Source: CAYRVX01 sp964642165 (GTDB taxonomy: Bacteria; Planctomycetota; Phycisphaerae; SM23-33). From it: a stretch of 18,762 nt of DNA. The notes under the pieces were generated by a model that saw only the letters and a program-made list of their open reading frames with translations, was not told the origin of the DNA and searched no databases. Positions 8,568 through 15,773 of this stretch are shown here, one piece after another. Both the position numbers and the translations under genes were made by a program. The stretch is from contig CAZXOC010000134.1 of NCBI GenBank assembly GCA_964642165.1, positions 1 to 18,762 of the forward strand. The letters are read 5' to 3'. The stretch's first letter is position 1. Every line of letters begins with the position of its first letter.

Positions 8568-10481
8568 CTAGGCGCGCGGCAGCCAGACGGTCATGGCGCC
8601 GGGGGCGCGGTTGTCCCAGAGGCAGTAGGGGACGGCCTTGATCTTCGCCGGCTTGAGCTTCGCCTCCGCGGCGGGACGGTAGAGGCGGCCCTTCCAGCCG
8701 GCGGGGGAGGGGGCCAGGCCCGTGCCCTCGATGACCGTCACGCCGCCGAGCAGCTTGCGGTCGAAGCGCGCGGTGAGCCGGGCCCTGTCCGGCAGGTGGA
8801 TCGCGCGGACGGGCGCCCGGTGGTCGCACTGCTCCAGGCAGTAGACGACCGGCCCGCGCTGGAGGGCCACCTTGCCGGCGTCGGCCGCGACGGCCGGGTG
8901 CGCGGCGACGCGCTCGATCGGCATGTCCAGCGACAGGCGGACCTCGTCGCCGTCCTGCCAGCGGCGGCGCAGCTTCGCGTAGCCCTTGACCACCGGCGCG
9001 GCGAAGCGCTTGCCGTTGACCGACAGCCGGTGCTTCCGGCACCAGCCGGGAATGCGGAGCATCAGCGCGAACGCCGCGGGCCGCTCGAGGCCGACCTCGA
9101 CGGCCACCTCGCCGTCCCAGGGGTAGTTCGTCCGCTGCCGAAGCGTCACGTCCCGCCGGGCGATCTCGGCCCGCCCCGTCGAGGCGGCGTAGAGGTGCAC
9201 GTAGGCCGCGCCGCCCGCCGCCGAGTAGACGTACTGCGGCAGCGACGCGATCAGCCGCGCGATGTTCGGTGGGCAGCACGCGCAGCCGAACCACTCCCGC
9301 CGGTGCGGCTCGGGCTTCCCGCCGGCCGCGCGCGCGGGGGGCGCCGCGGCCAGCGGGTTGGTGTAGAAGAACCGCGTGCCGTCGGCGGAGACCCCGCTGA
9401 TCGTGCCGTTGTAGAGGGCCCGCTCCATCACGTCGGCGTAGTGTGCGTCGGCCTCGATCTGGAGCATGCGGTGGGCGAAGAAGACCAGCGCGATGGCCGC
9501 GCACGTCTCGGCGTAGGCCGTCTCGTTCGGCAGGTCGTAGGTCCGCGTGAAGCCCTCGTTTCGCCCGGACGGCCCGACGCCGCCGGTGACGTACATCTTG
9601 TGCCGGGTCGCGTCGCGCCAGAGGCGCTTGCAGGCGGCCAGCAGCTCCCCGTCGTGCGTCTCGGCGGCCACGTCCGCCATCCCCGCGTACAGGTAGAACG
9701 CCCGCACGGCGTGCCCGACGACCGCGCTCTGCCGGCGCACCGGCAGGTGCGACTGGTTGTACTCGTACGTGCCCGGCCAGTACTTCTTCCGGTCGTCGCC
9801 GCGGGCCCGGGCTTCCTTGTCGTAGTAGTGGGGCCGGCGGCCTCGCTCGTCCACGAAGTACTTGGCGAGCTTCAGGTAGCGTTTCTCGCCGGTGGCGTGG
9901 TAGAGCTTGACGAGGGCCAGCTCGATCTCCTCGTGGCCGGGGTAGCCGCGCTTCTTGCCGCGCGAGCGCCCGAACGTCGCGTCGATGTGGTCGGCGTAGC
10001 GGCACAGCACGTCGAGCAGCTTGCGCTTGCCGGTCGCCTGGTGGTAGGCGACGGCGGCCTCCATGAGGTGCCCGGCGCAGTAGAGCTCGTGGCGGTCGCG
10101 GAGGTTCGTCCAGCGCTGGTCGGGCTCGACGACGCTGTAGTAGATGTTGAGGTAGCCGTCGGGCCGCTGGGCGGCGGCGATGTCGTCGATGACCTTGTCG
10201 GCGAGGCGCTCGAGCTTCCGGTCGGGGCGGGCGGCGAGGCTGTAGCCGACGGCTTCGAGCCACTTCGCCGCGTCGGAGTCCCAGAAGATGTGCGGCGGGT
10301 TGCCCCGGCCCGGCCGCCAGTTCAGCTTCCAGGCCCGCAGGCGCCCCGTCTTGCGGCACTGCCGGTACTCGATCGGCAGCGTGACGAGGCGATTGGTCTC
10401 CTGCCGGGGCGTCCAGAAGCGGTCGTCCACGGCGACGTTCTCCAGGCCAAACGATCTCATCCGGTAGGCGGGCGAGGGCAT
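8568..10481 (-). CDS. GH127-family beta-L-arabinofuranosidase-like hydrolase
   Basis: A 637-aa protein of the GH127 family (old name DUF1680), whose characterised members release beta-L-arabinofuranose using a zinc-bound cysteine nucleophile. The metal and nucleophile set is visible: Glu325 and Cys327 in YAETCAAI, and Cys402-Cys403 in CACCPPNIARL, matching Glu338/Cys340/Cys417/Cys418 of HypBA1. Glu309 in RNEGF falls at the spacing of the proposed acid/base. The (alpha/alpha)6 barrel spans about residues 25-420, with beta-rich domains after it. There is no signal peptide, so it is probably cytoplasmic and acts on imported oligosaccharides. I chose the ATG at 10481 for the AAGGAG 9 nt upstream; earlier starts would place that element inside the gene. 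It is divergent from the sugar dehydrogenase. The exact substrate is uncertain, because relatives include GH146 and uncharacterised groups. Confidence 0.9.
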   Translation of the reverse strand: MPSPAYRMRSFGLENVAVDDRFWTPRQETNRLVTLPIEYRQCRKTGRLRAWKLNWRPGRGNPPHIFWDSDAAKWLEAVGYSLAARPDRKLERLADKVIDDIAAAQRPDGYLNIYYSVVEPDQRWTNLRDRHELYCAGHLMEAAVAYHQATGKRKLLDVLCRYADHIDATFGRSRGKKRGYPGHEEIELALVKLYHATGEKRYLKLAKYFVDERGRRPHYYDKEARARGDDRKKYWPGTYEYNQSHLPVRRQSAVVGHAVRAFYLYAGMADVAAETHDGELLAACKRLWRDATRHKMYVTGGVGPSGRNEGFTRTYDLPNETAYAETCAAIALVFFAHRMLQIEADAHYADVMERALYNGTISGVSADGTRFFYTNPLAAAPPARAAGGKPEPHRREWFGCACCPPNIARLIASLPQYVYSAAGGAAYVHLYAASTGRAEIARRDVTLRQRTNYPWDGEVAVEVGLERPAAFALMLRIPGWCRKHRLSVNGKRFAAPVVKGYAKLRRRWQDGDEVRLSLDMPIERVAAHPAVAADAGKVALQRGPVVYCLEQCDHRAPVRAIHLPDRARLTARFDRKLLGGVTVIEGTGLAPSPAGWKGRLYRPAAEAKLKPAKIKAVPYCLWDNRAPGAMTVWLPRA

Positions 10482-10596
10482 GGACGGTGGCTCCTTCTGC
10501 ATCAGTCGGCGGCGGGTGCTTCGGGCGGCGGTCCGCACCGTCGGTTCGTCCGAAACGGCGAGCCCGGCCGGGCCGCGGCGGCCCGAGTTAAGGTAT

Positions 10597-10618
10597 TGTC
10601 TTCATCCATCCGAAGACA
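10597..10618. promoter_or_regulatory. Inverted repeat in the divergent GH127/dehydrogenase intergenic region
   Basis: TGTCTTC (10597-10603) and GAAGACA (10612-10618) form a perfect 7-bp inverted repeat with an 8-nt spacer. It follows a weak -10-like TATTGT (10594-10599) for the plus-strand gene. It could be an operator or a 5'-leader hairpin. No good -35 was found in either direction. The rest of the 10482-10668 interval is GC-rich and shows no gene. The half-site region CCGAAGACAGAG recurs at 12332-12343 after the dehydrogenase stop. Confidence 0.35.
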
Positions 10619-10668
10619 GAGGGGAAACGTCTCTGCGCAGGCATCTCCATCCAGGAAAGGGTCGACGC

Positions 10669-12324
10669 ATGGCCGCGTACTCTGTAAGCCCGTACGGCGA
10701 GAAGTTCAAGATCCCCGACAAGAAAGCCTACGCCGCGGAGTTCGAGCGGATGCGGGAGCTGGCGGAGGCCGCCCGCGCCGACGGCCAGGAGGTCGTCGTC
10801 GTCATGGGCGTCGGGTTCGTGGGGGCGGTGATGGCGGCGATCGTCGCCGACACGGTCCACAAGAGGGGCCGCAACAAGGGCAAGCCCAGCAAGTTCGTCA
10901 TCGGCTGCCAGCGCCCGAGCACGCGGAGCTACTGGAAGATCCCGCTGCTGAACCGGGGCGAGTCCCCCGTCAAGGCGGAGGACCCCGAGGTCGCCCCGAT
11001 GATCGAGCGGTGCGTCCAGGACAAGAAGACGCTGGTGGCGACGTACAACAGCGACTGCCTGTCGCTGGCGGACGTGGTCGTCGTGGACGTCCAGTGCGAC
11101 TACAGCAAGCACGACCTGGGCAACATGCGCACCGGCGAGACGGAGATGACCGCCCTCGAGGCCACCATGCGGACCATCGGGCAGAAGATCGGCCCGAAGT
11201 GCCTCGTCCTGATCGAGACGACGGTCGCGCCGGGCACGACGGAGTTCGTGGCCTGGCCGATCATGAAGAAGGCCTTCGCCGCCCGGGGCCTCAAGGCCAC
11301 CCCGCTGCTGAGCCACAGCTTCGAGCGCGTCATGCCGGGCAAGGAGTACGTCGCGAGCATCCGGGACTTCTGGCGGGTCTGTTCCGGCTGCACGCCGGCG
11401 GCCCGGAAGCGCGTGGTCAAGTTCCTCAAGGACGTGCTCAACACCGACGACTACCCGCTGACGGTGATGGACCGCCCGATCGAGTCGGAGACGACGAAGA
11501 TCGTCGAGAACTCCTACCGCGCGACCATCCTGGCCTTCCAGCACGAGTGGAGCCTGTTCGCCGAGCGCAACGGCGTGGACCTGATCAAGGTCATCCAGGC
11601 CATCCGCGTGCGCCCGACCCACAGCAACATCATCTTCCCGGGCCCGGGGATCGGCGGCTACTGCCTGCCCAAGGACGGCGGGCTGGGCTACTGGGCCTAC
11701 AAGCACATCCTGGGCTTCGAGGACCAGGACAACGTCTTCAAGATCACGCCCGAGGCGATCGACACCAACGACACGCGCGGGCTGCACGTCGCCGAGCTGA
11801 CCCGCGACGCGCTGCGCAACATGGGGCGGTACATCGCCGGCGCCGACGTGCTCATCTGCGGCGCCAGCTACCGCCAGGACGTCGGCGACACGCGCTACAG
11901 CGGCTCGGAAATGGTCGTCCGCAAGCTCACCGAGATGGGCGCCGAGATGCGCGTCCACGACCCCTACGTCGAGCACTGGTACGAGCTGGAGAAGCAGGAC
12001 GTCTACCCGGCGCCCGGGCACTCGTGGAGCCGCTTCTTCCGCAACCAGGAAGGGCTCAAGAACGCCTGCGTGCAGAAGGACCTCCCCGCCGCCCTGAAGG
12101 GCGCCGAGGCCGTCATCCTCGCCGTGCCCCACCGCCCGTACCTCGAGATCGAGCCCGACCAGGTGGTCAAGTGGGCCGGGGCGCCGCTGGCCGTCATCGA
12201 CTGCTTCGGCATCCTCACCGACGACCGCATCCGGCGCTACTTCGAGCTGGGCTGCGAGGTCAAGGCCCTCGGGCGCGGGCACATCCAGCGCATCAAGGAG
12301 GAGGTCCGCCGGGTGGGGACGTAG
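10669..12324 (+). CDS. UDP-glucose/GDP-mannose dehydrogenase family protein
   Basis: A 551-aa NAD-dependent nucleotide-sugar dehydrogenase, which would oxidise a UDP- or GDP-sugar twice at C6 to a uronic acid for polysaccharide synthesis. The N-terminal Rossmann fold carries GVGFVG (47-52). The central domain has ESETTKIVENSYRAT (about 272-286, with the conserved Lys277 and Asn281) and the catalytic cysteine Cys332 in GGYCLPKD (329-336). The C-terminal nucleotide-sugar-binding domain has GASYRQDVGDTRYS and HDPYV. It is about 100 aa longer than common members, with a 40-residue N-terminal extension and a basic insert after the first Rossmann strand (about 62-100). AGGAAAGG lies 8 nt before ATG 10669; an upstream in-frame opening to 10480 lacks support. 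A strong hairpin follows the stop. The substrate cannot be told from sequence alone. Confidence 0.88.
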   Translation: MAAYSVSPYGEKFKIPDKKAYAAEFERMRELAEAARADGQEVVVVMGVGFVGAVMAAIVADTVHKRGRNKGKPSKFVIGCQRPSTRSYWKIPLLNRGESPVKAEDPEVAPMIERCVQDKKTLVATYNSDCLSLADVVVVDVQCDYSKHDLGNMRTGETEMTALEATMRTIGQKIGPKCLVLIETTVAPGTTEFVAWPIMKKAFAARGLKATPLLSHSFERVMPGKEYVASIRDFWRVCSGCTPAARKRVVKFLKDVLNTDDYPLTVMDRPIESETTKIVENSYRATILAFQHEWSLFAERNGVDLIKVIQAIRVRPTHSNIIFPGPGIGGYCLPKDGGLGYWAYKHILGFEDQDNVFKITPEAIDTNDTRGLHVAELTRDALRNMGRYIAGADVLICGASYRQDVGDTRYSGSEMVVRKLTEMGAEMRVHDPYVEHWYELEKQDVYPAPGHSWSRFFRNQEGLKNACVQKDLPAALKGAEAVILAVPHRPYLEIEPDQVVKWAGAPLAVIDCFGILTDDRIRRYFELGCEVKALGRGHIQRIKEEVRRVGT

Positions 12325-12388
12325 CGCGGCCGCCGAAGACAGAGACTTGCACGCAGCCGCCTCGGAGGGCATCCTCCGGGGCGGCTGT
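12276..12388 (+). repeat. 113-bp direct repeat, copy 1 (dehydrogenase 3' end plus terminator)
   Basis: Matches 13114-13226 at a constant offset of 838 bp, with no gaps and 8 mismatches (about 93% identity). The block starts inside codon 536 of the dehydrogenase and runs through its stop and the whole downstream hairpin. In the coding part, the three differences from copy 2 are all non-synonymous (Q540R, I542V, K543E in copy 2). Confidence 0.95.
12354..12387 (+). terminator. Intrinsic terminator after the dehydrogenase
   Basis: A 15-bp stem formed by 12354-12368 and 12373-12387, with only one T/G wobble and the tetraloop GCAT, begins 29 nt after the stop codon. It is followed by TCTTTCG, a short and interrupted T-tract. 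The stem is far longer and better paired than expected by chance. Confidence 0.75.
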
Positions 12389-12449
12389 CTTTCGAAATGG
12401 ACCGGTGGACCGCGTCGGTGCCGACGTGGGCCGGGAAGGGAGATTCCGG

Positions 12450-13094
12450 ATGCGAAGGACGCGGGTGCTTCTCGTTGTGCTGCTGGGGCCTGGGCTGTGC
12501 GCGGGCCCGGCGACGGCGGCGGACAAGGCGGCGGACACCACGGCGGACGCTCCCAAGCGACCGCCCGCTTCGGCCAAGGAGCCTGCCCCCCTTGGCTCGC
12601 TGAGCCGGAAGATCGCCAGGAACCTCGAACGCGGGAAGTGGAGCGCCGCGAGCAAGGCGTTCACTGCCCAGTTGTGGCAGGAGTACAAACAGGCGTGGCT
12701 GAGGAACCGGCGCGGCACGGGTTTCTCCGGCCACTGGCGCCCCGATATCAAGAGCTACGACGACTACGTGGCGAAGTACGCCATGCGCCAGCCCGCGAAA
12801 GGCCCCGCGTTGGAGGTGTTCACGGACGGCAACGGCCGGTTCATCGTCAAGCTGGAAGGCCACGAGATCCCCGCCGTGGCGCACAACCGGAGCCTGCTCG
12901 TCACGACCGGTGACGTGGTGCGCTCTCACCTCCCCGCCCCGGGCGGCAAGCCGCACGCGACGCTGGAGTACTTCCTGATCAGCCGCATCAAGGGGGAGTA
13001 CTACCTGTCCTCTCCGGGCGCCCGCTCGCTCTCGGAGATGCAGAAGATCCAGCGGCTCGACGGAGAGCCCGCAGCCCAAGACGGCGGCTCCTGA
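12450..13094 (+). CDS. Predicted secreted protein of unknown function
   Basis: A 214-aa protein. Residues 1-24 are a clear Sec signal peptide (MRRTR, then core VLLVVLLGPGLCAG, cleavage near ATA-AD). A low-complexity Ala/Lys/Pro linker (25-50) follows. The mature part has an amphipathic segment (about 50-85, KIARNLERGKWSAASKAF) and a mixed beta region (about 118-190) with GKPHATLEYFLISRIKGEYY. I recognise no family or catalytic motif. AAGGGAG lies 7 nt before ATG 12450, supporting the start. The gene is enclosed between the two copies of the 113-bp repeat and is preceded by the dehydrogenase terminator, so it is probably transcribed on its own. No cysteine remains after cleavage and there is no lipobox. 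Confidence 0.8.
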   Translation: MRRTRVLLVVLLGPGLCAGPATAADKAADTTADAPKRPPASAKEPAPLGSLSRKIARNLERGKWSAASKAFTAQLWQEYKQAWLRNRRGTGFSGHWRPDIKSYDDYVAKYAMRQPAKGPALEVFTDGNGRFIVKLEGHEIPAVAHNRSLLVTTGDVVRSHLPAPGGKPHATLEYFLISRIKGEYYLSSPGARSLSEMQKIQRLDGEPAAQDGGS

Positions 13095-13113
13095 GTCGCT
13101 GCCGAACGGGGGG

Positions 13114-13226
13114 CGGGCACATCCGGCGCGTCGAGGAGGAGGTCCGCCGGGTGGGGACGTAGCGCGGCCGCTGTAGACAGACCCTTGCACGCAGCCGCCT
13201 CGGAGGGCATCCTTCGGGGCGGCTGT
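13114..13226 (+). repeat. 113-bp direct repeat, copy 2 (orphan gene-end fragment)
   Basis: A second copy of the block at 12276-12388. It contains an orphan fragment that would encode GHIRRVEEEVRRVGT plus a TAG stop (13160-13162), but no dehydrogenase sequence lies upstream of it; it begins 19 bp after the stop of the secreted-protein gene. It could be a relic of a lost paralog, or a terminator cassette carried in by duplication or recombination. Confidence 0.95.
13192..13225 (+). terminator. Terminator hairpin within repeat copy 2
   Basis: The same 15-bp hairpin as in copy 1, with one substitution (C12376 to T13214) that turns a G-C pair into a G/T wobble. It is followed by TTCCGTTG. Its position, about 100 bp after the secreted-protein stop, would let it serve as that gene's terminator. 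Confidence 0.65.
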
Positions 13227-13307
13227 TCCGTTGTGCGGGACGGTCGATCGAGGCAAGGACGCCGGCCCGGCGGGTGCCGGCGCAGCGCGCGAGGGGAGGA
13301 CGGTGCG

Positions 13308-13709
13308 ATGACGTTGCGCTTTCGCCTGCCCCGAGGCGACGACCTGTTGTGGATGCTGCTGGTCGGCGCCTTCGGGGGCGCGGTCCTCGCGTGGGGCGTC
13401 TACCGCACCTACGTGGACATGATCGTCTTCGGCGTGGTGTGCCTGCTGTGCGCCGCGCTGTTCTGCCTCCAGCCCCGGTGGGCGCGATACGCCAAGGTCG
13501 GCCTGCTGTACGTGCTGTTCGGCTGGTCGCTGTACCTCCAGGTCCGCGTGGGCTTCACCCCGTGGGGCCGGGTCGCCCTGCCGCTGGTGCTGATCGGCGC
13601 GCTGTGGGACACGTACCACACGCTGCGGGCCGACAGGTCGCCCGCCGGCGAGCCGGCGGCGGAGCCGGATGACGGCGGCGGGGGAGATGGCACAGAGGCC
13701 GAGCCGTGA
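13308..13709 (+). CDS. Small four-helix membrane protein, unknown function
   Basis: A 133-aa protein with about four predicted membrane helices (roughly 13-31, 37-55, 62-78 and 88-105) and a hydrophilic Pro/Glu/Asp/Gly-rich tail (110-133). No family was recognised. The start is well supported: GAGGGGAGGA lies 7 nt upstream of ATG 13308. Its stop overlaps the start of the EamA transporter by four bases (GTGA), so the two are translationally coupled and probably work at the same membrane. The acidic tail codons coincide with the region needed to start the next gene. It could be an accessory subunit of the transporter, but nothing in the sequence proves this. Confidence 0.8.
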   Translation: MTLRFRLPRGDDLLWMLLVGAFGGAVLAWGVYRTYVDMIVFGVVCLLCAALFCLQPRWARYAKVGLLYVLFGWSLYLQVRVGFTPWGRVALPLVLIGALWDTYHTLRADRSPAGEPAAEPDDGGGGDGTEAEP

Positions 13710-14599
13710 CCCCCACCGTCTTCGTCCTCGTGCTGCTGTCGGCGTCGCTGCACGTCGTCTGGAACGCGCTCGTCAAGAAGGCGGACAACAAGGCCTCCTT
13801 CGCCTTCCTGACCACGCTGACCGCCACGGTCTTGCTGCTCCCCCTGTTCGTGTGCCTGCGGGTCCTGTCGGATCGGCCGCTGGGCGGGCAGGTCTGGCTC
13901 TGGGCCGCCCTGTCGGGGGGCTTCGAGGCGGCCTACATCGTCCTGCTCTTCGGCGCCTACGACAAGGCCGACCTGTCGGTTGTGTACCCCCTCAGCCGGG
14001 GCATCGCGCCGCTGGTCACCCTCGCGGTCGGCGGGCTGCTGGTCGGCGATGCGGTGAACCTCTGGAGCGGCCTGGCCGTGCTTCTCGTGGTGGCCGGCGT
14101 GACCGCCGTGAGCTTCTCGTCCGGGCCCGCCTCCGCGTCCGCCCGTCGCTCCGCGGGGGTCGCGCTGGCCCTCGCGGCGGGCGTGATGATCGCCGGCTAC
14201 CATCTCGTCGACCGGCGGGCGCTCGGTCCCGCCGGCGGGCCCGCCCCGACGGAGTACCTCTTCCTCATACACCTGTTCCTGACGACGTTCGTGGCCCTCT
14301 GGGTGTTCGCGCGCCGGCGCCTGCGGGCCGGCGCGTGGCGGGAGTGGAGCCGCAACCGCCGGGACGTGCTGATCGTCGGCTGCCTCGGGCCGCTGTCGTA
14401 CTTCCTGATCCTCCTGGCCATGTCGCAGGCGGCGGGGAACGTCACGTACATCTCGGCGGGCCGGAACGTGGGCATCGTCATGAGCACGGCCGCCGGGGGT
14501 CTGCTGCTGCGCGAACGGATCTGCTGGCGCCGCGCCGTCGGCGCGGCGCTCATCACGCTCGGCGTGGCGGCCCTCGTCCTGCTGGGCAGGGCGGGATAG
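13706..14599 (+). CDS. EamA / DMT-superfamily transporter
   Basis: A 297-aa inner-membrane protein with about ten hydrophobic helices arranged as two EamA repeats, the normal size for the drug/metabolite transporter superfamily. Family signatures include SLHVVWNALVKKADNK at the N-terminus, YDKADLSVVYPLSRGIAPL (85-103) closing repeat 1, and ARNVGIV-like GRNVGIVMSTAAGGLLL (252-268) with RRAVGAALITLGVAAL (275-290) closing repeat 2. The start is GTG at 13706, overlapping the upstream stop. The substrate is unknown; members export amino acids, metabolites or drugs. Confidence 0.9.
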   Translation: MTPTVFVLVLLSASLHVVWNALVKKADNKASFAFLTTLTATVLLLPLFVCLRVLSDRPLGGQVWLWAALSGGFEAAYIVLLFGAYDKADLSVVYPLSRGIAPLVTLAVGGLLVGDAVNLWSGLAVLLVVAGVTAVSFSSGPASASARRSAGVALALAAGVMIAGYHLVDRRALGPAGGPAPTEYLFLIHLFLTTFVALWVFARRRLRAGAWREWSRNRRDVLIVGCLGPLSYFLILLAMSQAAGNVTYISAGRNVGIVMSTAAGGLLLRERICWRRAVGAALITLGVAALVLLGRAG

Positions 14600-14617
14600 C
14601 CTCGCGGCGCGGGCGCG

Positions 14618-14647
14618 CTTGACAGGCGCGGTCGCGTCTGGGATGAC
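14618..14647 (+). promoter_or_regulatory. Candidate promoter for the URO-D-like gene
   Basis: A perfect TTGACA (14618-14623) lies 18 nt upstream of GATGAC (14642-14647), which matches the -10 consensus at only 3 of 6 positions. It sits between the transporter stop and the ATG at 14691. The exact -35 makes it worth noting; the -10 is poor. Confidence 0.3.
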
Positions 14648-14690
14648 TCGGCCGGGACCCGGCGCGCATGCCAGGCCGAAGGAGCAGGCG

Positions 14691-15695
14691 ATGACCCCGC
14701 GTGACGTGGTCGCTCGTGCCGTGGAGTTCCGCCGCCCCGCCCGGCTGCCGATTCGCGGCTACGGCGAGGCGAGCGACTGCGTCGGCCTGGGCTGCGACGA
14801 GATCAAGCCGCCCGAGGCCGCCGGCGACGACGCGCTCGACCAGTGGCTGTGCCGCTGGGCCAAGACGGACACGCCCAACATGGGGCAGGTGAAGGGCCAC
14901 CCGCTGGAGGACCTGGCCGGCATGGCGGAGTTCCCCTGGCCGGACGGCGACGATCCGCGCCGCTACGAGAACGTCCCTCGGCGCCTCGCCGAGCTCCAGG
15001 ACGACCCCGACCGCCGCGACAAGTACGTCCTCACCGGCATCTTCATGATCCTATGGGAGCGGATGCACAGCCTGCACGGCTTCGAGAGCTGCATGCTCGA
15101 CCTGATGGACGACCGCGCCGAGATCCACGAGCTGGCCGACCGGATCGTGGAGTACGACCTGGCCGTCGTCCGCCGGATGCACCGCCTCTGCGGCGACGCG
15201 ATCCAGGGCTTCAGCTTCACCGAGGACTGGGGCACGCAGCTCGACCTGCACATCTCGCCGGAGCTTTGGCGGCAGTTCTTCTTCCCGCGCTACCGGCGGA
15301 TCTTCCGGGCGATCCACCAGGCCGGGTGGCACGTCTGGATGCACTCCTGCGGGAAGATCAACAAGGCCATCCCGGGGCTCATCGAGGCCGGCTGCGACGT
15401 GATCAACATGCAGCAGCCCCGCACCAACGGCATCGAGGAGATCGGGCGCCGCTTCGCCGGGCGGATCTGCTTCGAGACCCTCTGCGACATCCAGAAGACC
15501 TTGCCTCGCGGCGATCGGGGCGAGATCCGCACCGAGGCGGAGATGCTCCTTCGCCACTGGGGCACGCCCGAAGGCGGCTTCGTCCTCGGCGACTACGGCG
15601 ACCACCTCGCCATCGGCGCCACGCCCGAGACGAAGCAGTTCATGCTGGCGACGTTCCGACGGACCGACCCGTACCGAGCGCCCCGGCCGGCCTAG
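14691..15695 (+). CDS. URO-D superfamily protein, methyltransferase (MtaA/CmuA)-like
   Basis: A 334-aa member of the uroporphyrinogen-decarboxylase superfamily. HemE itself is unlikely: the family's N-terminal Arg-rich substrate loop is not seen, while a HxCG motif (His218-Ser-Cys220-Gly) is present, as in zinc-dependent corrinoid methyltransferases such as MtaA and CmuA. Further conserved points are EDWGTQ (178-183), SPELWRQFFFPRYRRIF (189-205), Cys235 in IEAGCDVIN, and Cys260/Cys265 in RICFETLCD, any of which could complete a metal site. It is soluble with no signal peptide. GAAGGAG lies 6-7 nt before ATG 14691, which decides against the longer in-frame opening from 14619. No corrinoid protein gene is nearby, so the partner and substrate are unknown. 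Confidence 0.85.
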   Translation: MTPRDVVARAVEFRRPARLPIRGYGEASDCVGLGCDEIKPPEAAGDDALDQWLCRWAKTDTPNMGQVKGHPLEDLAGMAEFPWPDGDDPRRYENVPRRLAELQDDPDRRDKYVLTGIFMILWERMHSLHGFESCMLDLMDDRAEIHELADRIVEYDLAVVRRMHRLCGDAIQGFSFTEDWGTQLDLHISPELWRQFFFPRYRRIFRAIHQAGWHVWMHSCGKINKAIPGLIEAGCDVINMQQPRTNGIEEIGRRFAGRICFETLCDIQKTLPRGDRGEIRTEAEMLLRHWGTPEGGFVLGDYGDHLAIGATPETKQFMLATFRRTDPYRAPRPA

Positions 15696-15701
15696 GCCGG
15701 C
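15686..15701. terminator. Perfect 16-bp palindrome across the URO-D-like stop codon
   Basis: GCCGGCCTAGGCCGGC is fully self-complementary and contains the TAG stop (15693-15695) at its centre. As RNA it would be a 6-bp GC stem with loop CUAG. There is no T-tract. It may slow ribosomes or polymerase at the gene end, or be chance in GC-rich DNA. Confidence 0.3.
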
Positions 15702-15714
15702 GCAGAGCCGAGCG
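15698..15714 (+). repeat. 17-bp direct repeat, left copy
   Basis: CGGCGCAGAGCCGAGCG is identical to 16237-16253. The two copies flank the nucleotidyltransferase gene and the HEPT-like remnant, an interval of about 540 bp. Confidence 0.85.
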
Positions 15715-15773
15715 CGGCGATTCGGGCCTTGAAGCGCCCGCCGTTCGAGCGGAGAATTGCCGGAGAGGCGATC

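Noticed and set aside
8278..10359. A 693-codon minus-strand frame containing the first antitoxin
   Set aside because: Only the last 65 codons match a family; upstream it is an out-of-frame reading of GH127. The antitoxin's start at 8475 has its own promoter and Shine-Dalgarno.
8466..13094. A 1542-codon plus-strand frame
   Set aside because: Only its end (from 12450) is a real gene, with its own signal peptide and Shine-Dalgarno. The remainder is antisense to GH127 or out of frame with the dehydrogenase.
12276..13226. Tandem duplication of a full 838-bp unit
   Set aside because: Homology stops after 113 bp. The genes following each copy (secreted protein versus four-helix membrane protein) are unrelated.
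15729..15757. TTGAAG, 17 nt, GAGAAT as promoter of the nucleotidyltransferase
   Set aside because: Both boxes match at only 4 of 6 positions, and the implied transcription start would fall inside the Shine-Dalgarno sequence.
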